Positions 8,943 through 17,027 of a stretch of 64,000 bases of DNA are shown piece after piece. Both the position numbers and the translations under genes were made by a program. This DNA is from Cytophagales bacterium (lineage in GTDB: Bacteria > Bacteroidota > Bacteroidia > Cytophagales > Cyclobacteriaceae): contig JAFLBR010000010.1 of assembly GCA_017303795.1 (NCBI GenBank), positions 127,447 through 191,446 on the forward strand, read 5' to 3'. Position 1 is the first letter of the stretch. Each line of letters begins with the position of its first letter. A model generated the notes under the pieces. It was not told the origin of the DNA. It ran no database searches and was given only the letters and a program-made list of their open reading frames with translations.

Positions 8943-11456
8943 TTAAAGTTGGAATTGGGCACTAAACAAAATACCAAACTTGCGCGCATCTTTGTTCTCC
9001 AGGTAAGATACCCGATGTATAAAGTCAACACGCAGAAACTTGAAGATGTTTTCTACGCCATAACCCAATTCGATATAGGGCTTGTTGTTTCTAAAATAAC
9101 CAGCCGGCAAAGCTTCGGCCCCACTGGGTGAGAATTGTGAAATAAGGTTACGATTGGATGGCCGCATGCCACCTATAATTACATTGGAAGTTGCCAACAG
9201 GCGCCACTTGAGTTTATTGAGTAACGGAATACGGTTTAACAAAAAGCCTTCTAAATATTGCCGATACTGAATGGCCGCATACCGATCGCTCACAAACTCA
9301 CCAAAGTTCATCAGGTTGTAAGTGATAGATGAATAAACTGGCGATTGATTTCCCAAATGCAGGTTAAGTAACGGATACGGAACGGGGCTGAAAACATATT
9401 CCCCCGAAAGGGTTACATAACCTACACCCAACGGCCCAGTTTTAATTCGTTTAGTCATGTTAAACTTAACCTTATCATATTCAAAATCGCTTCCCAGAAT
9501 TCCACTGAAGCCGTGTGTGTATTTTAATGTTAACACCGGCCATTTGTTGGTACCGAGACTGATACGATCGTTATCGTCTTGCAGAAAAACTTCATCGCGG
9601 GCATAGCGCGATTCAATACTTACTTCCGAGGCCTGAAAGCGATCGTAAACAGGTGAGGTTACTTCAACCGGTGGGTTGAAAAAGCCAAACTCATAGGTAG
9701 GTTCGAACGTCCAGTGGCGTATAGAAATTTTTTGCGAATACCCTTTAAAGATTTCGCGTTGAAACGCGATGCGATATTCGTCTGAATAATATCCTCTTCT
9801 GAAAAAGCCCCAGCGCGTGGCCGCCAGAAAGATTGGATTATCGGCCAGACTTTCGTCATCTACACCAAGCCGACCGAGATCGCGCCTGGCGCGTATGGAA
9901 AAAGTTGTCCAGCGTTGTCGCGATAGAATTCGTTGGACCGAGGCAAGGTACTTTACTCGTTCATCATCAAAACCATAAGCGAGTTGCCCTTGAAAAATCC
10001 ACTTCTTACTAAATTGATAATTGGTTTTAAAGCCACCTTGCACACGCCAGCCTTCAATATTATTCCACGTTACCAAACTTAGGTACGGGCCAACTTCAAC
10101 TTTACCCAGATTGTAATAGCCATTTACCAATACCTTAATAATGTCGGTATAGGTTTTTACAATTGGAATGCTGCGCAGCGTGTCAATCATTTTATATACG
10201 TTGCGTTCTGTTTCCGAAAGTGGTTCGTGGCGCAACGAGTCCCAGTTTTTATCTTCTTCCAGGCGAGCATCTTCAGCCAGTTCTATTGAGCGTTCATAAA
10301 AAGCTGGGTCGCGCGGTTTGTTGGTAACAATGTTTTTGTTACTGGTGTAAAACTTTGCCAGCATACCGGGGTTGGATTTGCCTACTTGTTCTACATCTAT
10401 CAATACACGGTTCTTTACTGGAACCCAGGCACCTAAATCTGTTTTAGCAAGCTCCTGTTGGATTCTGATTTTATCTATGAAATTCAGATTGGCTTGCTTG
10501 CCCATAGTGGCATCAATCTGTTTAAGGGCAAAGTCTGCCTTTGTAATCCAGATGGTTCCGTTAAAAGCTAAATCCTGCGGACTGCGTGGAAAGAAATCCA
10601 ACCGGTAACAATAATCCGCACCAATGTAAAGACTATCCGTTAAGTCGTAATCGTAATAAATGCGCCAACCGTCTGCTATGGGCGAAACAAATTCTTTGCC
10701 CAGAATATTCAACCAGTTTTGATAGAAGTTATATTCCTGAAAAGAAGAACCAATCATTTGTGTAACGGTAGTTCCATCTTCCACTCCTACTCCACTTATT
10801 TTGGTTTTGAGGATATGTTCTTTTTTGAGCGATGGATTATCGCGGTAATAAACTTTGGAAACACTTTCGGTAATAAACAAAGGTAGAATAGGCTTACCAT
10901 CTTCACCGGCAATTCGTTCTACGCTATCTAATACCTGCGTTATGCGTTTTACCATTTTACGCTCCCGAAACTTTTCGGAGAGATTATCTACATCAATCTC
11001 AATTTTAGTGTAGGTATCGTATTCGTAAGCAATAAGTTTACGTTTGTCGTTGTTGTTTTTGTTGCGAACAACCTTGCGTAGAATTTCAAAGGCTGGGTTC
11101 TCGCCTGCTTTTACAATTACTTCCTGCAGGTTGGTAACATCTTCTACCAATTGAAAATTGATAGTTTGCTGAACCCCGCGCTTAACCACTTTGCTACGCG
11201 ATTTATAACCGATATAAGAAGCAATTACGGTATCAGTTGGATTTTGTGTTTTAATCAAAAAGTTTCCATCAAAATCGGTAGTAGCACCAATAGATGTTCC
11301 TTTAAAAACTACGTTAGCAAATGGAATCGGATCGCCCGAAGCGGCATCCGTAACTTTTCCCTGCACAATAGTTTCCTGGGCGTTTGCCAGAAATACATTC
11401 GCCCACATGGCCGCAAGCATAATCAGCAATGCTTTTAACCGGTCTTTTCTGCCCAC
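8943..11456 (-). CDS. DUF5686 outer-membrane protein with carboxypeptidase-like N-terminal domain
   Basis: About 837 aa. A signal peptide (MGRKDRLKALLIMLAAMW... up to LANAQ) precedes a CarboxypepD_reg-like beta-sandwich (about 28-110; VQGKVTDAASGDPIPFANV, then FDGNFLIKT). The DUF5686 region follows, with alternating aromatic strands ending in an outer-membrane-type C-terminus (FGILFSAQFQL). The family is widespread in Bacteroidota, resembles TonB-dependent-receptor plug-and-barrel organisation without a TonB box I can see, and has no established function. I chose the GTG at 11456; a TTG at 11462 is two codons upstream. A TAATTTTG promoter element at 11475-11482 fits either. Confidence 0.85.
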   Translation of the reverse strand: MGRKDRLKALLIMLAAMWANVFLANAQETIVQGKVTDAASGDPIPFANVVFKGTSIGATTDFDGNFLIKTQNPTDTVIASYIGYKSRSKVVKRGVQQTINFQLVEDVTNLQEVIVKAGENPAFEILRKVVRNKNNNDKRKLIAYEYDTYTKIEIDVDNLSEKFRERKMVKRITQVLDSVERIAGEDGKPILPLFITESVSKVYYRDNPSLKKEHILKTKISGVGVEDGTTVTQMIGSSFQEYNFYQNWLNILGKEFVSPIADGWRIYYDYDLTDSLYIGADYCYRLDFFPRSPQDLAFNGTIWITKADFALKQIDATMGKQANLNFIDKIRIQQELAKTDLGAWVPVKNRVLIDVEQVGKSNPGMLAKFYTSNKNIVTNKPRDPAFYERSIELAEDARLEEDKNWDSLRHEPLSETERNVYKMIDTLRSIPIVKTYTDIIKVLVNGYYNLGKVEVGPYLSLVTWNNIEGWRVQGGFKTNYQFSKKWIFQGQLAYGFDDERVKYLASVQRILSRQRWTTFSIRARRDLGRLGVDDESLADNPIFLAATRWGFFRRGYYSDEYRIAFQREIFKGYSQKISIRHWTFEPTYEFGFFNPPVEVTSPVYDRFQASEVSIESRYARDEVFLQDDNDRISLGTNKWPVLTLKYTHGFSGILGSDFEYDKVKFNMTKRIKTGPLGVGYVTLSGEYVFSPVPYPLLNLHLGNQSPVYSSITYNLMNFGEFVSDRYAAIQYRQYLEGFLLNRIPLLNKLKWRLLATSNVIIGGMRPSNRNLISQFSPSGAEALPAGYFRNNKPYIELGYGVENIFKFLRVDFIHRVSYLENKDARKFGILFSAQFQL

Positions 11457-11474
11457 ACGCAAACTTTAAGAATT

Positions 11475-11482
11475 CAAAATTA
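11475..11482 (-). promoter_or_regulatory. Candidate -7 element (TAATTTTG) for the DUF5686 gene
   Basis: A minus-strand TAATTTTG, an exact TAnnTTTG match, lies 18 nt upstream of the GTG start. No clear -33 partner is visible. Confidence 0.4.
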
Positions 11483-11537
11483 GCAATTTATACGGAGGAG
11501 GTGCCCGCAGGTGTTCAGGTATAAAGAGAATAATTTT

Positions 11538-12188
11538 TTAAATCTGAATAGGCTCTTTTTCGCCCAAATGCCGCGGGGCGGTGCCCAGTAAATATAAATC
11601 GAGTACGGCCTTGGCCCGTGCAAGGTACTCGCGCGCATACACCCTTGCTGCTGTTTCGCGGTCGGGTTCGTTGGCCACCAGAGCCACTGCATTTACCTTA
11701 TAATAATCGCTGATGAACAGTGCCCGGTAACTGTGGAACGGTTGCGTAATGATGGTAATGTTATCCTGCCCAAAAATTTCTTTGCAGCGCACAATAGAAT
11801 CTAGTGTTCGTAAACCGGCATAATCTAAGGTAATGGCATTAACGGGTACACCTAACTTTACCAATGCCTTTTGCATTTCGAGTGGTTCGTTGTAATACTT
11901 CGTGCGGTTATCGCCACTCACTATAAAGTGAATAATTTTTCCTTGCTTGTAAAGTTGAGCCGCAGTTTCCATGCGATTATGAAAAAACGGATTGGGCTCT
12001 CCGCTCATAAGTTTATGGCTGGTACCTAACACAAGCGCAACACCGCTATCGGGCAAGTGCCGGTAATCGGTTAACACTCTTGCCTGCGTACTGGTAACAA
12101 CCCACAGGTTGGTTAACCAAATAACTAAAACAGAAATAATTGAAATGATAATACCGATCCGAACTACCTTCTTCCAGCGAACCTTCAT
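11538..12188 (-). CDS. SanA/YdcF-family (DUF218) membrane protein
   Basis: 216 aa. One N-terminal membrane helix (about 9-28, VRIGIIISIISVLVIWLTNL) anchors a DUF218 domain: GVALVLGTSHKL, FHNRMETAAQLYKQGKI, IVSGDNRTKYYNEP and the characteristic TQPFHSYRALFIS motif. The closest relatives by motif are SanA/ElyC-type proteins, implicated in envelope integrity and vancomycin exclusion in enterobacteria. The chemical activity is uncertain. A candidate promoter (TATCTTTG) lies 22 nt upstream. Confidence 0.85.
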   Translation of the reverse strand: MKVRWKKVVRIGIIISIISVLVIWLTNLWVVTSTQARVLTDYRHLPDSGVALVLGTSHKLMSGEPNPFFHNRMETAAQLYKQGKIIHFIVSGDNRTKYYNEPLEMQKALVKLGVPVNAITLDYAGLRTLDSIVRCKEIFGQDNITIITQPFHSYRALFISDYYKVNAVALVANEPDRETAARVYAREYLARAKAVLDLYLLGTAPRHLGEKEPIQI

Positions 12189-12210
12189 GTAAGTAACGAT
12201 AAAGCCACCT

Positions 12211-12218
12211 CAAAGATA
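12211..12218 (-). promoter_or_regulatory. Candidate -7 element (TATCTTTG) for the SanA-like gene
   Basis: A minus-strand TATCTTTG, an exact TAnnTTTG match, lies 22 nt upstream of the ATG at 12188. The -33 element is not evident. Confidence 0.45.
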
Positions 12219-12336
12219 ATGAAATGAATTTATTGTCGGTTACTCGCTGCTGGTTACTGGCTTCAGGCAGCTGTCGGCTGCAAACGCTGAGAAAATTTTT
12301 CACAGCCCTGCAACATGAAACCTTTTGCTTGCAGCT

Positions 12337-13026
12337 CTATAAACTCAGCTTCTTAAGGAACTCACGTTCTATTATTTCACAACGCTTTACCATTTTACGA
12401 TACCAGTCTAACCGAATGAAGTCTTTTTCAGAATCGGAAAGCTGCCACGCTACTAAGGATTGTTTTAACCTTGGAATTACCGCCTGCAAACACAACGCGG
12501 CACTAACCGAAATATTCAGACTTTCAGTAAAGCCATACATGGGAATGTAAACTTTTTGATCGGCATGATCCAGCGCATACTGCGATGTACCTTCCAACTC
12601 GTTTCCCATAACGATGGCCAGTTTATTATCTACCGGAACATCAAAAATGGAAATACCATCAGGCGAAGGATCGGTTACCAGAATTTTATAGCCGTTTCGT
12701 TTTAGCTCTGCAAAGCATTGTTCGGTGCCGGTTTTTTCGCGGGTGCGATATTTAAACAGATCCACCCATTTGTACGAACCTTTTAATACTCTTCGATTGA
12801 TGGAATATTGTACTTCGTTTTCGATGATGTGAACATCCTGTACGCCCATGCACTCGCACGTGCGGATTACCGCACTGGCATTCTGCGATTGAAAGATTTC
12901 TTCCAGCACAATAGTTACATGCCGTGTGCGCTGATCCAGCACCTGGGCTACAAACTCTTTCTTATGATCAGTAATGTAGTTGGCCAGGTGTTCGGTCAAC
13001 AAGTAGTTACGCTTTGCTTCGTTCAT
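12337..13026 (-). CDS. TrmH/SpoU-family RNA 2'-O-methyltransferase
   Basis: 229 aa, full length for TrmH-type enzymes. SpoU motifs are present: motif 1 near ILEEIFQSQNASAVIRTCE (with the conserved N and R), motif 2 IVMGNELEGTSQYALDHAD (catalytic Glu) and motif 3 VYIPMYGFTESLNISVSAAL. The C-terminal extension (SLVAWQLSDSEKDFIRLDWY) fits tRNA (guanosine-18-2'-O)-methyltransferases, which transfer methyl from SAM to G18 of the D-loop. The protein is expected to be a knotted dimer. The exact tRNA or rRNA target is inferred, not shown. Confidence 0.88.
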   Translation of the reverse strand: MNEAKRNYLLTEHLANYITDHKKEFVAQVLDQRTRHVTIVLEEIFQSQNASAVIRTCECMGVQDVHIIENEVQYSINRRVLKGSYKWVDLFKYRTREKTGTEQCFAELKRNGYKILVTDPSPDGISIFDVPVDNKLAIVMGNELEGTSQYALDHADQKVYIPMYGFTESLNISVSAALCLQAVIPRLKQSLVAWQLSDSEKDFIRLDWYRKMVKRCEIIEREFLKKLSL

Positions 13027-13078
13027 TAAAAAAACAATACGCCTGATGAGCTGTTATTGATGGTCAAAGTACGCAAAC

Positions 13079-13762
13079 ATGAGCAACACAAAAAACTTTC
13101 TGATTATAGGCGGCAGTTCAGGCATTGGTAAAGCACTGGCGCAACAATTATCTGCTGCAGGACATACCGTAGTTTCAACTTCCAGAACTGGTTCTGATCA
13201 TCTTACTTTCGATTCGATAAAAGATCAACTTGCACTAACTGAGTTACCAAACGTGCTGGATGGCGTGGCCTACTGCCCTGGCACCATCAACTTAAAACCT
13301 TTTCACCGACTAACGGAAAATGACTTTACGGAAGACTTCCGGGTAAACGTGTTGGGTGCAGTACGAACTTTGCAACAAATTCTTCCCTTCCTCAAAAATT
13401 CCAATCAGGCTTCGGTGGTTTTGTTTTCATCAGTGGCGGTGCAACAAGGTATGGCCTTTCATGGTTCGGTGGCAGCAGCAAAAGGTGCTGTTGAAGGTTT
13501 GGCCAAATCGCTCGCGGCCGAGTGGGCCCCTAAAATCAGGGTTAATGTAATTGCACCATCGCTTACCGATACAAAACTCGCTGAGAAACTATTGGCCACC
13601 GATGAAAAGAAGAAAGCTGCTGCCGAAAGACATCCATTAAAGCAAATTGGAAGTGCCGAAGATGTTGCCCGAATGGCTGCCTTCCTTTTAACCAACCAAT
13701 CCAACTGGATTACGGGGCAGGTTATTCATGTAGACGGTGGCCTATCAAGTGTTCGCATGTAA
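13079..13762 (+). CDS. SDR-family oxidoreductase
   Basis: 227 aa. The Rossmann motif GGSSGIGKALAQQL sits at about residues 10-24. The catalytic region contains SSVAVQQGMAFHGSVAAAKGAVEG; the residue before the AAAK segment is not the canonical Tyr (the pattern reads H-G-S-V-A-A-A-K), so the YxxxK dyad appears altered. The C-terminus ends with NWITGQVIHVDGGLSSVRM, typical for SDRs. Divergent from the TrmH gene with a 52-bp spacer. Substrate unknown. Full family length. Confidence 0.85.
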   Translation: MSNTKNFLIIGGSSGIGKALAQQLSAAGHTVVSTSRTGSDHLTFDSIKDQLALTELPNVLDGVAYCPGTINLKPFHRLTENDFTEDFRVNVLGAVRTLQQILPFLKNSNQASVVLFSSVAVQQGMAFHGSVAAAKGAVEGLAKSLAAEWAPKIRVNVIAPSLTDTKLAEKLLATDEKKKAAAERHPLKQIGSAEDVARMAAFLLTNQSNWITGQVIHVDGGLSSVRM

Positions 13763-13853
13763 GATTATAAACATTCGAATGTGAATTGCAAGACTAGAAT
13801 TATGCTCAAAGCCTGAATGAAAACAACGAGAGGCAATGAAATGATAATTATAA

Positions 13854-13874
13854 CTGAAGCGTAAAACGCTTCAG
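13854..13874. terminator. Short hairpin between convergent genes
   Basis: CTGAAGCG (13854-13861) and CGCTTCAG (13867-13874) form an 8-bp stem with a 5-nt loop in the 143-bp space between the convergent SDR and TPR/SLOG genes. The plus side is followed only by CCATTTT, so it is a weak terminator at best and may be a small repeat element. No ORF is visible in the gap. Confidence 0.45.
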
Positions 13875-13905
13875 CCATTTTGGATGGGTTCACAATCGTT
13901 GTTAA

Positions 13906-15597
13906 TTACCTGATAAACTCCACCTTAAACAAGTCCTGATAGACATCGTCATTAGCTTTTATGCTACCCACCTGCTCTAGCTGGAATTTTTTAGGATATA
14001 AAGCGAGTACACTTGCCATAGTATGCGTGGCACATAAACTTCCGTTGGGGATTAATCGCCCGATAGCTGAGAGGCTTATGAGGTTGGAATCGCTGGCTAT
14101 ATCTTTAATCTTTACCGGATTTGCCTGCAACGCTATACGAAGTGGCTTCTCCACTTTAAGTGGTGCAATTTCAGTCCAGATTGCACGCAGCGCATCCATT
14201 AAAGCAATTTCAGAATCCATTCCAATCAAAATTGCTTCGGGTTGTTCATCAAACAATTTAACTGCAGGTTGATCTTCCAACTTCGCTTTAATTACTTTAA
14301 CGGCAGCTAAACGTTCGGCCATTATCAATTTACTTAAATCGAGCCACGCCTGATATAACACGGGCCTGTCTGCAATCCGATCTATTATTAATTCTGTTTT
14401 ACTAATGGCTGCTTCTGGTTGAAATTGAGCCACCAAACCATCGGGGTTGATGTTGGTATGCCGTTGCATGAAAGGCCACAGTTGCAGAATATCGCGCGTG
14501 CCGCCTTCTTTTCGTTTTAAATCAAACTCAGATAATACGGTTAACAAAAACGGTTCTTGCTGATAGCTGCGACTTCTTAAAATTGCTGATCCGAAAATGG
14601 ATTTACCCAGCAGCACAAACAGATCATCATTACCGCCATAGTTTTCAACCGTAAGTTTTACAGTAGGATATTTTTCCAGCAATGCCTGAAAGCGTTGTAT
14701 CCATTCTGCTCCGGCAAATGCAACACTGATGTTGACGAAGTCAGCTTGAGCAAATGGCAACACCAATTGTACTTCGCCCCCACGTTCGGCCATAGCTTCT
14801 GCAAACAGAATATCGGCACCACAAGCCAACGAACAATAGCCCACGCTAGCATTGAGGGTATTTAATGCCGCTTTAATCGATTGTTTGATCTGCGGCTCAA
14901 TAACAGCCGGAAATCTTGGCGTCTCGCGACCGGGCGCATCAATCATGTGTCCTGAAAAAGCAACTACAACGGGAGGTGCAAAAATCCTAAGCACTTCTTT
15001 AGGGATTGGCATGTAATGATCCAACAACCACAACTGATTATACACACTCAACACTTTGCCCCAATCATTCGCGATAAGTTGTCGCGCTTTGGTAAATGCT
15101 GTTAATGCCTTGTCTCTGTTTTTGGTTAGCAAATAAGCTTCAGCCAGCGTAGCCCACTCCCATTCGGTGGTGACTGTCTCTAACCTGGAAATTACCTGTG
15201 TTGCTAATTCGCGGCCTTGCTGCGCCTTGCCCGCAATAACAGACATGGTAGCAGCATTAATGCCTGTGTAATAGTTACCGGTCTGCGTAAAGTTTTTGGC
15301 ATACGTATCGCGCGATAAAAGTGCATACTTGGTGCTTTGTTGCTTGCGAAAGATGCTTTTGTAAATTCCACCCAGGATGCCAGCCGTTTCCGGATCGTCA
15401 GGAAAACGTTCGTACAAAGCAGTGAGATATTCCAATGCCAGTTCGGGTGAACCACACTTAGAGGTACTTAGCGCCAGTAACTGATTAACCCGTAAGGTAT
15501 CGATGCTATCGTTTCTCAGCATCAACGTTCGTTCACGTGCTTCGAGATACCGCCCCTGATTGATTAAACCTTCAACACTTTTTAATTCGTTCGACAT
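13906..15597 (-). CDS. TPR protein with SLOG-like Rossmann domain, companion of the cyclase
   Basis: 563 aa from the ATG at 15597. The N-terminal 200 residues are helical TPR-like repeats (SVEGLINQGRYLEARERTLML, ALEYLTALYERFPDDPETAG, AEAYLLTKNRDKALTAFTKA). Residues about 215-345 hold a Rossmann-like domain with AFSGHMID, CSLACGADILFAEAMAERGG and VQLVLPF, which I recall from TPR/cyclase fusion proteins and which resembles SLOG-type nucleotide-sensing folds. The C-terminal 200 residues, ending with HTMASVLALYPKKF, are unrecognised. The gene is 21 nt downstream of the receiver-cyclase gene, so a role in the cyclase pathway is likely. The SLOG assignment is tentative. Confidence 0.7.
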   Translation of the reverse strand: MSNELKSVEGLINQGRYLEARERTLMLRNDSIDTLRVNQLLALSTSKCGSPELALEYLTALYERFPDDPETAGILGGIYKSIFRKQQSTKYALLSRDTYAKNFTQTGNYYTGINAATMSVIAGKAQQGRELATQVISRLETVTTEWEWATLAEAYLLTKNRDKALTAFTKARQLIANDWGKVLSVYNQLWLLDHYMPIPKEVLRIFAPPVVVAFSGHMIDAPGRETPRFPAVIEPQIKQSIKAALNTLNASVGYCSLACGADILFAEAMAERGGEVQLVLPFAQADFVNISVAFAGAEWIQRFQALLEKYPTVKLTVENYGGNDDLFVLLGKSIFGSAILRSRSYQQEPFLLTVLSEFDLKRKEGGTRDILQLWPFMQRHTNINPDGLVAQFQPEAAISKTELIIDRIADRPVLYQAWLDLSKLIMAERLAAVKVIKAKLEDQPAVKLFDEQPEAILIGMDSEIALMDALRAIWTEIAPLKVEKPLRIALQANPVKIKDIASDSNLISLSAIGRLIPNGSLCATHTMASVLALYPKKFQLEQVGSIKANDDVYQDLFKVEFIR

Positions 15598-15618
15598 GCC
15601 ACTTACCAATAAACACCA

Positions 15619-16653
15619 TCAATCCAACACTTCGTAAATACTTACCGGGTTAGCTTTATTTTTTAAGGCTACTTCACCAATAGCTACACATTGAAAGGAA
15701 GCCTTAATCTGATCGTAGGCGTCTTGATTGATTACAATCTGACCGGGTGCTGCTGCACTTTGCAATCGTTGTGCCGTGTTCACCACATCACCTATTACGG
15801 TATAATCTAACCTACGCAACGTGGCTGAACCAATGTTACCGCTAATCATTTCGCCACTGTTAATTCCGATAGACACTAAAGGCTTATAAGCACTTACCGT
15901 AACCGGCAATTCGTTTACTTGTTGGCGAACAGCGAGGCACGCATCCAGCGCTCTATCTAAATGATAATCGCCTTTAAACACAGCCATTACTGCATCGCCT
16001 ATAAATTTATCGATGTAGCCGCCTTGATCAATGATCTGCTTGACAATAACATCAAAGTAATTATTCAGCAATTTAACAACCGTGTCGGCTGATTCGTTTT
16101 CACTAATAGCGGTAAATCCGCAGATGTCAATAAAAGCTACCGTTGCCTGCACGGTTTCATTCGCCATAATGGAAGATTCATACTCGCGGCTGCCCATAAA
16201 GTTGAGCACGGTTTCATCCACGTACATTTTAAGGATGTTGTTTTCCTTAATAGCCTGCAATGTTTCTTTGAGTTGTGTTACGTGCCGGATGGTTTTTTCC
16301 ATCGTAACGGTTAGGTCATCGAAATTGATGGGCTTGGTAATAAAATCAAATGCGCCACGATTCATAGCGGTGCGGATATTATCCATATCGCCATAAGCGG
16401 AAACAATAACAGACTTTACCAACGGACTTGATTCATTTATCCGGCTCAGTAATGTTAAGCCATCCATTTCGGGCATGTTAATATCACTCAGCACAATAGC
16501 CACATCGGGATGTTGCTGGAGTTTTTCAAGCGCATCTTTTCCGTTTATCGCGAAAACAAATTCATAGTATTGCTCGCGGATTTTCTGCCTGAACTTTTGT
16601 TTGATCAGTATCTCCAGATCAGCCTCGTCATCGGCTACTAATATTTTGGTCAT
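15619..16653 (-). CDS. Response regulator with class III adenylate cyclase output
   Basis: 344 aa. The receiver domain (1-125) has the acidic pair DDE, phospho-acceptor Asp57 (VLSDINMPEMDG), a conserved Ser (IVSAYG) and Lys (FITKPIN). The class III cyclase domain (about 165-340) has metal-binding Asp in AFIDICGFT and GDAVMAVF, the purine-selecting Lys in DKFIGD and Thr in LDYTVIGD, and the transition-state Asn and Arg in DVVNTAQRLQ. All catalytic positions look intact, so ATP to cAMP conversion is predicted. The ATGA start overlaps the stand-alone receiver gene by 4 nt. This is the only visible effector output of the two-component genes here. Confidence 0.93.
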   Translation of the reverse strand: MTKILVADDEADLEILIKQKFRQKIREQYYEFVFAINGKDALEKLQQHPDVAIVLSDINMPEMDGLTLLSRINESSPLVKSVIVSAYGDMDNIRTAMNRGAFDFITKPINFDDLTVTMEKTIRHVTQLKETLQAIKENNILKMYVDETVLNFMGSREYESSIMANETVQATVAFIDICGFTAISENESADTVVKLLNNYFDVIVKQIIDQGGYIDKFIGDAVMAVFKGDYHLDRALDACLAVRQQVNELPVTVSAYKPLVSIGINSGEMISGNIGSATLRRLDYTVIGDVVNTAQRLQSAAAPGQIVINQDAYDQIKASFQCVAIGEVALKNKANPVSIYEVLD

Positions 16654-17027
16654 CCGTTTGCAAGGTTTAACTTTTCTTTGAGCACCACAAAATCTACAGG
16701 CTTAGTGAGAAAATCATCGGCACCAAGATCTTTTGCCATTTTAAAATTTTCGGCATCGCCATAGGCAGTTATCATCATCACAATAGGTGGTGGCTTCATG
16801 TATTTTTTTTTCACATTCTCCAACAATTGCAGGCCACTCATACCCGGCATGTTTATATCCGACAGGATAAGCATGGCTTCGTGTTCCCATTGATTGAGCA
16901 GTTGAAGTGCATCTTCGCCTGAATACGCAAATGCAAATTCAACCTTACCATCGCGAATCTCTTTACGGAAGCGCTGCTCAAAAAGTGTTTTTACATCTTG
17001 TTCGTCATCAACAACTAAAATTTTCAT
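16650..17027 (-). CDS. Stand-alone receiver (CheY-like) response regulator
   Basis: 125 aa, a receiver domain and nothing else. Acidic pocket VVDDEQD, phospho-acceptor Asp57 (LILSDINMPGMSG), Thr in MMITAYGDA and Lys in FLTKPVDF are all present. It overlaps both neighbours by 4 nt: the histidine kinase upstream and the receiver-cyclase downstream. Phosphotransfer from the kinase is therefore likely. With no DNA-binding output it may act as a phosphate sink, a relay to the cyclase, or by protein contact. Confidence 0.95.
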   Translation of the reverse strand: MKILVVDDEQDVKTLFEQRFRKEIRDGKVEFAFAYSGEDALQLLNQWEHEAMLILSDINMPGMSGLQLLENVKKKYMKPPPIVMMITAYGDAENFKMAKDLGADDFLTKPVDFVVLKEKLNLANG

